Positions 1 to 6,464 of a stretch of DNA of 13,979 nt are shown here, piece after piece (position 1 is the first letter of the stretch; each line of letters opens with the position of its first letter). Source of the DNA: UBA10677 sp045654245 (GTDB lineage: Bacteria > Bacillota > Clostridia > Christensenellales > Pumilibacteraceae); NCBI GenBank assembly GCA_045654245.1, contig JAZOMX010000002.1, forward strand, positions 1-13,979, read 5' to 3'. Under the pieces are notes generated by a model, which did no database searches, had not been told where the DNA came from, and worked only from the letters and a program-made list of their open reading frames with translations. The position numbers were made by a program, and so were the translations under genes.

Positions 1-11
1 GGATTTATTTA

Positions 12-92
12 ATATAACTGCGACTAAAAGTCGCAATATAACGCAAAACTTGTTTTGCATATCACTTTTAGCCACAAGGCTAAAAATATAAC
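12..92. repeat. Array of three short hairpins separated by a 7-base ATATAAC motif
   Basis: Three perfect small stem-loops lie in tandem. The first is GCGACT/AGTCGC (20-25 with 29-34, loop AAA). The second is GCAAAA/TTTTGC (43-48 with 53-58, loop CTTG). The third is TTTTAGCC/GGCTAAAA (66-73 with 78-85, loop ACAA). The stems differ in sequence, but the separators are nearly the same: ATATAAC at 12-18, 36-42 and 86-92, and ATATCAC at 59-65. Similar ATATCAC-punctuated hairpin runs are something I recall from intergenic regions of gut Clostridia, but I cannot verify that here. The function is unknown; an RNA-level role (3' end processing or stability) or a non-autonomous repeat family are both possible. 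The array may continue left of the window. Confidence 0.7.
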
Positions 93-123
93 TTATTTAA
101 CTTGATTATTTGTGGATAAGAAA

Positions 124-162
124 AGCCCACCATATTTCGCATTTTGCAAAGTATAGTGGGCT
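124..162. repeat. Long imperfect inverted repeat (hairpin)
   Basis: AGCCCAC at 124-130 pairs with GTGGGCT at 156-162. After a C/A mismatch the stem continues (ATAT/GTAT, then TT/AA) to an inner GCA/TGC pair around a TTT loop near 142-144. It is followed by a small ACAC-TTTT-GTGT hairpin at 163-174. Read on the minus strand the stem ends in CTTTTC, so it is more terminator-like in that direction, yet no minus-strand gene lies to its right. It could be an RNA structure at the end of an off-window transcript or a repeat unit. Confidence 0.55.
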
Positions 163-184
163 ACACTTTTGTGTTAAATTAAAA

Positions 185-230
185 TTCCCTTTTAGGAACT
201 CCATAAAAGAGAGGTTTTTGTTTTTTTTGT
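185..230 (+). terminator. Possible terminator of an off-window upstream gene
   Basis: CCTTTTA (188-194) can pair with TAAAAG plus a following G (204-211, one bulged base). A very T-rich run follows (215-219 and 221-228). It lies just before the promoter at 243. The stem is weak and A/T-dominated, so this is tentative. Confidence 0.35.
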
Positions 231-242
231 TACGGAAAATCG

Positions 243-271
243 TTTACATATTTTTTTAAAAAGTGTATAAT
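243..271 (+). promoter_or_regulatory. Sigma-A-type promoter of the two-component operon
   Basis: The -35 box TTTACA (243-248) and a perfect -10 box TATAAT (266-271) are separated by 17 bases. Transcription would start near 277-279. That leaves a leader of only about a dozen bases, consisting mostly of the GGAGGAG ribosome binding site at 278-284. It also places the ATG at 276 at or before the transcript start. Confidence 0.8.
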
Positions 272-290
272 TAAAATGGAGGAGAACGAT

Positions 291-965
291 ATGTTTCGAG
301 CGCTAGTCGTTGACGACGATAAAAATACTCGCTTTTTGATGCGTGAAATATTAGAAATGGAGCACTACACCGTCTTTACCGCAAAGAACGGCGAAGAGGC
401 TTTATCGGTGTTTGGAGAGCAACATATAGACGTGCTTATAGTAGATATAATGATGCCTAAAATGGACGGGTACGAACTCACCCGTCAACTTCGCTCTGCA
501 AACGAGCAGTTGCCGATTTTAATGGTGTCCGCTAAACAGTTGCCCGAGGACAGAAAAAAAGGATTCGTAGCGGGCATAGACGATTATTTGTCAAAGCCGA
601 TTGACCCCGAAGAGTTATTGCTTCGTATAAAGGCGTTATTAAGAAGAGCAAACGTTGTTAACGAGTGTAAGATAACGATAGGCGAGGTCGTGCTTGATTA
701 TGACAGTTACACGGTAAGCGGACACGGACAAGTTCAAGAACTACCGCAAAAGGAATTTTTGCTTTTGTATAAACTGCTTTCTTATCCTGATAAAATTTTT
801 ACCCGTATCCAACTTATGGATGAAATTTGGGGAATGGACTGCGACACCGGTTGGGAGACGGTAACGGTACATATTGGACGCCTTCGTAAGCGTTTCGACG
901 GCTGGGGCGAGTTTGAAATCCAAAGCATAAGAGGGTTAGGATACAAGGCGGTAAAGAAAGTATGA
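291..965 (+). CDS. OmpR/PhoB-family response regulator
   Basis: This is a cytoplasmic DNA-binding regulator that is activated by phosphoryl transfer from the adjacent kinase. Residues 1-120 form a receiver domain with acidic pocket D8-D10, phospho-acceptor D52 (in VDIMMPKMDG), switch residue S80 and K102 (SKP). Residues about 125-224 form an OmpR-type winged helix ending in the typical RGLGYK block. The length of 224 residues is normal for the family. I chose the ATG at 291 because GGAGGAG (278-284) sits 6 bases upstream. The in-frame ATG at 276 overlaps that site and lies at the predicted transcript start. The stop overlaps the kinase start as ATGA, so the two are probably translationally coupled. 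The target genes cannot be read from the sequence; the downstream lipid operon is a candidate only by proximity. Confidence 0.93.
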   Translation: MFRALVVDDDKNTRFLMREILEMEHYTVFTAKNGEEALSVFGEQHIDVLIVDIMMPKMDGYELTRQLRSANEQLPILMVSAKQLPEDRKKGFVAGIDDYLSKPIDPEELLLRIKALLRRANVVNECKITIGEVVLDYDSYTVSGHGQVQELPQKEFLLLYKLLSYPDKIFTRIQLMDEIWGMDCDTGWETVTVHIGRLRKRFDGWGEFEIQSIRGLGYKAVKKV

Positions 966-2002
966 AAAAAAATGATAACAGACCGCGCAGAAATCTAAGA
1001 ATAACCTTTATTCTAGGCGTAGCGTTAATATTCTTGCTCGCCGAACTCGTCGTTTCAGTAATTGAATTCATAATCAAAAAAATGGAACTTTTTCCGCCCG
1101 AACAACTTAATTCTAACACGGGCACGATATTCATTTGGGGCGGAGCGAGTGTAATACTTGGCTTAGTTATCGCAGTTTTCGTCAGCCATTTGGTACTTAA
1201 ACCGGTCAATCGCCTTATGGACGGATTAGATAAACTTTCGGAGGGTAATTACGAAACGAGAATAGACCCCAAAGAGAGTGGAACGCTAAAAGGCGTTGCG
1301 GAAAACTTTAACCATCTTGCCGAAGAATTGCGTAAAACGGAAATTTTGCGTTCTGACTTTGTGAATAGTTTTTCACACGAATTCAAAACCCCGATAAGTT
1401 CAATCAACGGATTGATAACGCTAATGAAAACGGGAAAACTTTCGCAAAAAAAACAGCGTGAATACCTTGATATAATTTCGGAAGAAACTTCTCGACTTTC
1501 GGAGATGACCACTAACATATTAAATCTAGCAAAGTATGAAAGTCAAGGAATTTTGACGAATAAAACGAAGTTTAACCTATCCGAGCAAATAAGAATGTGC
1601 GTACTGCTTTTGGAGAAAAAGTGGAACGCAAAAAGTCTTGAACTTTCGCTTGAGTTTGACGAGTATGAAATAGAGGGCAACGACGATATGTTGCGCCAAG
1701 TTTGGCTAAATCTACTGGACAACGCAATTAAGTTTTCTTACGAAAACGGGCGTTTGGCGGTACGCATAAGAGCGGACGAAGAGGATATTTTCGTTGATGT
1801 CGAAAACGAGGGCGTAGAAATTTCAGATGAGGATAAAACGAGAATATTCCAGCGCTTTTATCGAACGGATGCTTCGCACGAAAAGGAAGGAAACGGTATA
1901 GGACTTTCAATCGTGGGTAGTATCGTAAAATTGCACGACGGAAAAGTGGAAGTAAAAAGCGGAAACGGAATTACCGTTTTCACCGTAAAATTACCGCTTT
2001 AG
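962..2002 (+). CDS. Sensor histidine kinase (HAMP-containing, two-component)
   Basis: This is a membrane sensor kinase that partners the regulator just upstream (4-base ATGA overlap). Two transmembrane segments (about 13-37 and 57-77) flank a very short outer loop of roughly 20 residues. That suggests it senses something in or near the membrane, or through a partner, rather than with a ligand-binding domain. A HAMP linker follows (about 79-131), then the dimerisation/phospho-acceptor domain with H139 in FSHEFKTP. The ATPase domain has the N box (N254 in LLDNAIKFS), FQRFYR (F box) and the G2 box GNGIGLS (about 311-316). The G1 box is NEGVEI, with N282 where Asp is usual, a variant I recall in other active kinases. 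The length of 346 residues is normal. No clear terminator follows, so read-through into the next operon is possible. Confidence 0.92.
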   Translation: MKKNDNRPRRNLRITFILGVALIFLLAELVVSVIEFIIKKMELFPPEQLNSNTGTIFIWGGASVILGLVIAVFVSHLVLKPVNRLMDGLDKLSEGNYETRIDPKESGTLKGVAENFNHLAEELRKTEILRSDFVNSFSHEFKTPISSINGLITLMKTGKLSQKKQREYLDIISEETSRLSEMTTNILNLAKYESQGILTNKTKFNLSEQIRMCVLLLEKKWNAKSLELSLEFDEYEIEGNDDMLRQVWLNLLDNAIKFSYENGRLAVRIRADEEDIFVDVENEGVEISDEDKTRIFQRFYRTDASHEKEGNGIGLSIVGSIVKLHDGKVEVKSGNGITVFTVKLPL

Positions 2003-2040
2003 AGTAAAAAAACACAAGAAATAACGAAAAAGTTTTGTTT

Positions 2041-2070
2041 TAGTTTATATTTCTATGTTAAAATTATACT
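2041..2070 (+). promoter_or_regulatory. Candidate promoter of the fakA-degV operon
   Basis: A good -10 box TATACT (2065-2070) lies 28 bases before the TTG start. The best -35 candidate is the weak TAGTTT (2041-2046) with an 18-base spacer. The preceding 95-base gap has no convincing terminator, so transcription from the two-component genes may also contribute. Confidence 0.4.
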
Positions 2071-2097
2071 GATGAAGTTTAAAAAAGGAGAACTACT

Positions 2098-3768
2098 TTG
2101 TCACCAAACTTTGTAAAAGAAATTGACGGAGAATTATTTGACCGTATGATACTAGGCGGAGTTGCTTGTTTGCAAGCGAACTCGCAAAAAGTAAACGACC
2201 TTAACGTATTCCCAATTCCCGATGGCGACACGGGCGAGAATATGTTTTTAACTCTCCGCGGAGGATTTGAAGAATTATCACGCTCAACCGATACTACGCT
2301 ATCGGGAAAGGCGACTGCAATGGCAAAGGGAATGCTATACGGCGCAAGAGGAAACTCCGGCGTAATACTATCCCAACTTTTTTACGGATTGTCGTTAGGA
2401 CTAGCAGGACTAGAAAAGGCTGACTTAGTTCAGTTTGCGACTGCGCTAAAAGAGGGAGTAAAATGTGCGTACGGAGCGGTAACGCACCCGGTAGAGGGAA
2501 CGATACTTACCGTAGCGAGAGAGGCGGTAGAAAATGCGTTTTCGGCAATAACCGAAGAAATGAGCGTAGAGCAGTTTTTCTCGTTATACCTCGACGAAAT
2601 GAAGAAGTCGTTAGAGAAGACTCCCGACCTTCTCGCCGTGCTTAAAGAGGCAGGCGTAATTGATAGCGGAGGAGCGGGCTTAGTTTACATTACGCAAGGA
2701 TTTTGTAACGCATTTTCGTCGGACGAGATAGATAAAGTTCAGTTTTCGACGAGAGATACTGCAAAAAGCGTAGATTTTTCGCTCTTTACCGAGGATAGCG
2801 AAATGCAGTTTGGATATTGCACGGAACTTCTCGTTCGTTTGCAAAACGCAAAAACGGATATAGCGAACTTCGACGCAAAGCCTGTAATTGAGTTTTTAGA
2901 GAGTATCGGCGACTCCGTAGTAGCGGTAGTAACCGGTTCGGTACTAAAAATCCACGTCCATACTTTTACGCCTTGGAAAGTATTCGAGTATTGTCAAAGA
3001 TTTGGCGAATACCTTACGGTAAAAGTGGAGAATATGACGCTCCAACACAACGAGACTAAGGAAGAGCCAAAAGAGGAAATAATTAAGATGCCCAAGCGTG
3101 CTCGTAGAAAGTACGCGACGGTAACGACGGCTAACGGCAACGGAATAGCGGACATTTTCCGTGAAATGGGCGCAGATGCAGTCGTTGAGGGTGGACAAAC
3201 GAATAATCCCTCGGCAGAAGATTTCGTAGCGAGTTATGAAGAAGTCAACGCCGATTTTATATTCGTGTTACCTAATAACGGAAATATAATAATGTCAGCA
3301 AAACAATCCGCTGAGATTTATAAAGATTCGAAAATAATCGTAGTGGAAAGCAAGTCAATCGGCGACGGTTATTCGGCTTTATCAATGCTTGATTATTCTT
3401 CGGACGACCCCGAGGAGATTGCAAACCAAATGCGCGCGAGTATGGCGGAAACGGTAACGGGTATGGTTGCTCGTTCGGTTAGAACCACTTCGCTCAACGG
3501 CGTAGAGGTTAGGGAGAACGAATATATGGGCTTTACCGACCATAATATGCTCGTATGTACTCCCGACAAAACGGTAACCTTGAAATCCCTTATGGACAGT
3601 CTTGCCGTAACCGAAAAAGAGTATGTAATCGTTTCGTACGGAAAGATGGTAAGCGAGCAAGAAAAAGAGGCTGTTCGTGAGTTTATGAGTGCTGATTTTT
3701 CGGCGGTTGAATTATACGAAATAGAAGGACAACAAGAAGTTTATGACTTTTTGGTTATAGTTGAATAA
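2098..3768 (+). CDS. fakA: FakA/YloV-like fatty-acid kinase (DhaL domain protein)
   Basis: FakA transfers phosphate from ATP to a fatty acid held by a FakB (DegV) partner, giving acyl-phosphate for phospholipid synthesis or elongation. It is cytoplasmic and acts at the membrane surface. The N-terminal DhaL kinase domain (about 10-200) carries the Mg-ATP motif NVFPIPDGDTGENM with D42 and D44, and ARGNSG at 83-88. The middle domain (about 225-320) keeps C241 (YCTE), H286 and H288 (HVHT), the residues I recall as the zinc site in FakA. The C-terminal part (about 338-556) is DegV-like. The length of 556 residues matches the family. The start is TTG at 2098, with AAGGAG (2085-2090) 7 bases upstream; the N-terminus aligns with YloV-type proteins from memory. 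Two DegV genes follow directly, which supports the kinase role. The substrate range is unknown. Confidence 0.9.
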   Translation: MSPNFVKEIDGELFDRMILGGVACLQANSQKVNDLNVFPIPDGDTGENMFLTLRGGFEELSRSTDTTLSGKATAMAKGMLYGARGNSGVILSQLFYGLSLGLAGLEKADLVQFATALKEGVKCAYGAVTHPVEGTILTVAREAVENAFSAITEEMSVEQFFSLYLDEMKKSLEKTPDLLAVLKEAGVIDSGGAGLVYITQGFCNAFSSDEIDKVQFSTRDTAKSVDFSLFTEDSEMQFGYCTELLVRLQNAKTDIANFDAKPVIEFLESIGDSVVAVVTGSVLKIHVHTFTPWKVFEYCQRFGEYLTVKVENMTLQHNETKEEPKEEIIKMPKRARRKYATVTTANGNGIADIFREMGADAVVEGGQTNNPSAEDFVASYEEVNADFIFVLPNNGNIIMSAKQSAEIYKDSKIIVVESKSIGDGYSALSMLDYSSDDPEEIANQMRASMAETVTGMVARSVRTTSLNGVEVRENEYMGFTDHNMLVCTPDKTVTLKSLMDSLAVTEKEYVIVSYGKMVSEQEKEAVREFMSADFSAVELYEIEGQQEVYDFLVIVE

Positions 3769-3781
3769 AAGGAGAACGAAA

Positions 3782-4681
3782 ATGAAAAAATTCGTAATTA
3801 TTACCGATACTTGTAGTGACCTTACGGGAGAACTTCGTAAAAAATATGATATTGAATACGTTCAAATGTATTTTTCTTACGATGGAGTAGAATATCCTGC
3901 AAGCCTTGACTGGGAGAAAATATCCGAGAAAGGATTTTACGACCTAATGCGTGAGGGTAAGCGTATTCGTACGGCGCAAGTTTCCGCGTCGTCTTATCGT
4001 GAGGCTTTTGAAAAAGCAATACTAGATGGATGCGACGTACTATCACTATCGTGTTCGTCTGCGTTGTCGGCGTCGGTAGAGATTAGTTACCAAATTCGCG
4101 ACGAATTAATGCAAAAATATCCCGACAGTAAGATTATTTGTATCGACACTATAAACGCTTGTATGGGATTAGGACTACTTTGTCTTCGTGCGTCCGAACT
4201 TCGTGCCGAAGGAAAGACGATTGAAGAGACGGCAGAGTGGATAATGGCGAATAGAAAGAAAGTTAACCAAGAGTGCACGGTTGACAAGTTGAGTTACCTT
4301 AAAAACGCAGGTCGTGTTTCGGCAGCAAGCGCGTTCTTCGGTGGACTACTTTCCGTTAAGCCTATCATAATTTCCGATATTTGGGGACTTAATACCTCGA
4401 TTGAAAAGGTTAAGGGAAGAAAGACCTCGATTGACCGCATAATCGAAAGATTTATGGAAGAATACGAGGATTTCCCGTACCAAAAAGTATTCGTTTCGCA
4501 CGCAGATTGCATAGACGAGGCAAACGAAATTAAGAAGAGACTAGAGGTAATTTTAGAGGGTAAGGGCGTAGAAGTTCAAACTTGCTACATAGGACCTACT
4601 GTTGGCGCAACCGTTGGCCCTGGCACTTTGTCTATTTACTTCTTCGGAAAAGAAGTAACTTACGACCATAAAGCGCAATAA
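3782..4681 (+). CDS. DegV family protein, first copy (FakB-like fatty-acid binding)
   Basis: DegV/FakB proteins bind one fatty acid and present it to FakA. The 299 residues cover the whole family: an N-terminal TDTCSDL block (8-14), TAQVS (64-68, where TSQPS is usual), CSSALSAS (91-98), LKNAGRVS with conserved R178, LLSVKPI (189-195) and a C-terminal IGPTVGATVGPG block (270-281). In that last block T277 stands where FakB proteins normally have His, which I recall as part of the carboxylate-binding network. I chose ATG 3782 because AAAGGAG (3768-3774) sits 7 bases upstream; an in-frame TTG at 3761 overlaps the end of fakA and lacks such a site. The gap to fakA is 13 bases, so they are co-transcribed. 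It is about 50% identical to the next gene by hand alignment over 250 residues. Confidence 0.88.
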   Translation: MKKFVIITDTCSDLTGELRKKYDIEYVQMYFSYDGVEYPASLDWEKISEKGFYDLMREGKRIRTAQVSASSYREAFEKAILDGCDVLSLSCSSALSASVEISYQIRDELMQKYPDSKIICIDTINACMGLGLLCLRASELRAEGKTIEETAEWIMANRKKVNQECTVDKLSYLKNAGRVSAASAFFGGLLSVKPIIISDIWGLNTSIEKVKGRKTSIDRIIERFMEEYEDFPYQKVFVSHADCIDEANEIKKRLEVILEGKGVEVQTCYIGPTVGATVGPGTLSIYFFGKEVTYDHKAQ

Positions 4682-4693
4682 CTAAATAAACAT

Positions 4694-4702
4694 GGGGGGG
4701 GG
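4694..4702 (+). repeat. Poly-G tract (nine G) in the ribosome-binding region of the second degV
   Basis: A run of nine G residues sits in the 29-base gap between the two degV genes, 8 bases before the ATG at 4711, where the ribosome binding site is expected. No ordinary GGAGG motif is present there, so the tract itself probably pairs with the anti-Shine-Dalgarno sequence. An ATG at 4692-4694 enters the tract. It is out of frame with degV as written but would be in frame if one G were lost. Confidence 0.8.
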
Positions 4703-4710
4703 AAAGTTTA

Positions 4711-5604
4711 ATGAACGACTTTGTAATTTTTACTGACGTCGGCTGTGACGTAGAGCCAGCGCTTCGTGAAAAATACGACCTTGAGTGTATCTATATGCAT
4801 TTTACGCTCGACGGAGAGGAATTTGAAGAAAGGCTTGAGTGGAAACGCTTTTCGGTAAGAGAGTACTATGACCTCGTTAGAACGGGCAAGAGAATTTACA
4901 CGGCGCAAGCAAACGTGGAAAATTATAAAAATAGGTTCACTAAGTTTTTGCAAGAGGGCAAAGATATTCTTTATATCGGTTGTTCATCGCAGTTATCAGC
5001 GTCAGTAAAGTCCAGTTTTATTGCTCGTGACGAATTGCAAAAAGAATTTCCCGACAGAAAAATAATTTGTATCGATTCAAAAAGAGGTTGTTACGCAGGC
5101 GGAATTTTGGCGGTTACGGCGTCCGAACTTCGTGCCGAAGGTAAAACGATTGACGAGACGGCAGAGTGGATAACCGCTAACCAAGCCACCGTAAATATGG
5201 TAGGAACGATAGACGACCTAAAATACCTAAGAAGAGCGGGAAGAATATCGGCTACCAGCGCGTTTTTTGCAGGACTTCTTAACATTAAGCCAATCGTAGT
5301 TGCAGATGCTCTAGGACGCAACTTTGCTACCGAGAAGATTAAAGGAAAGAAAAAGGCAATCGAGAGAATTGCTCAAATCTTCGTAGAAAGATATCGAGAA
5401 GTGCCGTATCAAAAAGTTTATATTAATCACTCCGACTGTATCGAGGACGTCGAGGCGTTAAAAGCCGAACTATTCAAACAGTACGGAAAAGAATTTCCCG
5501 TCCACGTTGGGTTCGTAGGGCCAATCGTGGGAGCGTCAGTAGGACCAGGTATGTTTTGCGTAAACTTCTTTGGAGAAAAAGTAACGCTTAACGAAAACGA
5601 ATAA
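4711..5604 (+). CDS. DegV family protein, second copy (FakB-like fatty-acid binding)
   Basis: This is a tandem paralogue of the preceding gene with the same architecture: 297 residues, CSSQLSAS (91-98), LRRAGRIS with R178, GLLNIKPI (188-195) and a C-terminal VGPIVGASVGPG block. It differs at the N-terminal block (TDVGCDVEP instead of TDTCSDL). S276 stands where the usual C-terminal His would be, so both copies lack it. Two FakB proteins with different fatty-acid preference served by one FakA is the known arrangement in Staphylococcus; the same division of labour is a reasonable inference here. Translation starts at ATG 4711, behind a poly-G tract rather than a normal ribosome binding site. 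The acyltransferase homologue follows after 16 bases. Confidence 0.88.
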   Translation: MNDFVIFTDVGCDVEPALREKYDLECIYMHFTLDGEEFEERLEWKRFSVREYYDLVRTGKRIYTAQANVENYKNRFTKFLQEGKDILYIGCSSQLSASVKSSFIARDELQKEFPDRKIICIDSKRGCYAGGILAVTASELRAEGKTIDETAEWITANQATVNMVGTIDDLKYLRRAGRISATSAFFAGLLNIKPIVVADALGRNFATEKIKGKKKAIERIAQIFVERYREVPYQKVYINHSDCIEDVEALKAELFKQYGKEFPVHVGFVGPIVGASVGPGMFCVNFFGEKVTLNENE

Positions 5605-5620
5605 AAATAGGAGAGCCATT

Positions 5621-6364
5621 ATGGCAAAGAAAGAGAAAAAAAGAAAAGAAAGCGTATATAAAGAACCAAAATTCCAACCTTTTTACTGGCTTATAAGATA
5701 TTGTTTTATGCCGTTTTTCTTCCGCAAGCCTAAGAAAATAATCAATATGGCAGGCGACCTAAACGGAAAAGGTTTGGTAGTATGTAACCACTCGGCAAAG
5801 AGTGGTCCGCCCGCACTCACCGTGCGTTTCCCCGTTAAGACTGCGCAAATCGGTGCGTATGAAATGCTTGGCGATTTTAAGTCGAGAAAAGAATATCTTC
5901 GTGACGTTCTAAACATTAAAAAACTGGGCAAAAAACCGGGATTTGCAAACTCGTTTAAGTCTGGACTTATGGCGTTTTTCTCGCTTAAAATGTATAGAGG
6001 AATGAGAATTATTCCTTCTTTCCCCGACGGAAGATTTATAAAAACTATTCGTTATACCGAGCAAGTTTTTAACAAAGAAATGCCCGTAATTATTTATCCA
6101 GAGAACTCTAACGACGGATATCACGAAGTTTTGACTGAGTTTTTCCCGGGGTTCGTAATGATTGCCGAGAGTTATTTCCGTAAAACCGGCATTGATATTC
6201 CCGTATATCCCACTTATTACAGTCTAAAAAAGAGAATACTAGTAATTGATAAGCCTATTTTCATCCAAGACCTTATAAAGCAAGGTTATGACCGCTATCA
6301 AATTGCAGAGTACTTTAGAGTAAAAGTAAACAACCTATTCTACGAATACGTAGAAAAAGCGTAA
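5621..6364 (+). CDS. PlsC-like lysophospholipid acyltransferase homologue with altered HX4D motif
   Basis: This 247-residue protein resembles the PlsC/LPLAT fold. Block I is CNHSAKSGPP (55-64), block II is GMRIIPSFPDG (127-137), block III is IIYPENSNDGY (157-167) and block IV is IDIPVYPTYY (191-200). In PlsC enzymes block I is NHX4D. Here H57 is kept but position 62 is Gly instead of the catalytic Asp, and block III reads PENS rather than PEGT. The N-terminus is very basic (KKEKKRKE), with a hydrophobic, aromatic stretch about 19-35 suited to membrane association. It starts at ATG 5621, with AGGAG (5609-5613) 7 bases upstream, and is the last gene of the fakA operon. By context it should handle acyl groups from the FakA/DegV system, but whether it is catalytic is uncertain. 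It could instead be a binding protein or use a different chemistry. Confidence 0.72.
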   Translation: MAKKEKKRKESVYKEPKFQPFYWLIRYCFMPFFFRKPKKIINMAGDLNGKGLVVCNHSAKSGPPALTVRFPVKTAQIGAYEMLGDFKSRKEYLRDVLNIKKLGKKPGFANSFKSGLMAFFSLKMYRGMRIIPSFPDGRFIKTIRYTEQVFNKEMPVIIYPENSNDGYHEVLTEFFPGFVMIAESYFRKTGIDIPVYPTYYSLKKRILVIDKPIFIQDLIKQGYDRYQIAEYFRVKVNNLFYEYVEKA

Positions 6365-6375
6365 CGACGAGAGTA

Positions 6376-6407
6376 AAAAAGAAGAGCGATAGAACGCTCT
6401 TCTTTTT
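6376..6407 (+). terminator. Rho-independent terminator of the fakA operon
   Basis: GAAGAGCG (6381-6388) pairs perfectly with CGCTCTTC (6395-6402) around a six-base loop. The upstream A5 run pairs with the downstream T5 tract (6403-6407). It lies 12 bases after the acyltransferase stop and just before the next promoter. Confidence 0.9.
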
Positions 6408-6409
6408 GC

Positions 6410-6438
6410 TTGAAATTAGAGGCTAGTTGTGATATAAT
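6410..6438 (+). promoter_or_regulatory. Promoter of the PhnP-like hydrolase gene
   Basis: TTGAAA (6410-6415) is followed after 17 bases by a perfect TATAAT (6433-6438). A TG-n extension (6430-6432) stands before the -10 box. It begins right after the terminator, so the hydrolase is an independent transcription unit. The ribosome binding site AAGGAG is at 6451-6456. Confidence 0.85.
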
Positions 6439-6464
6439 ATCATAGCAATAAAGGAGATAAAGTT

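Noticed and set aside
276..290. Upstream in-frame ATG extending the response regulator by five residues (MEEND)
   Set aside because: It overlaps the GGAGGAG ribosome binding site and lies at or before the predicted transcript start.
1791..1830. Degenerate G1 box (NEGVEI) in the histidine kinase, considered as a dead kinase
   Set aside because: Asn at this position with intact H, N, F and G2 boxes is a variant I recall from functional kinases, so loss of activity is not supported.
3761..3781. In-frame TTG that would extend the first DegV by seven residues
   Set aside because: It lies inside the end of fakA, has no ribosome binding site, and its extension consists of the AAGGAG region that serves ATG 3782.
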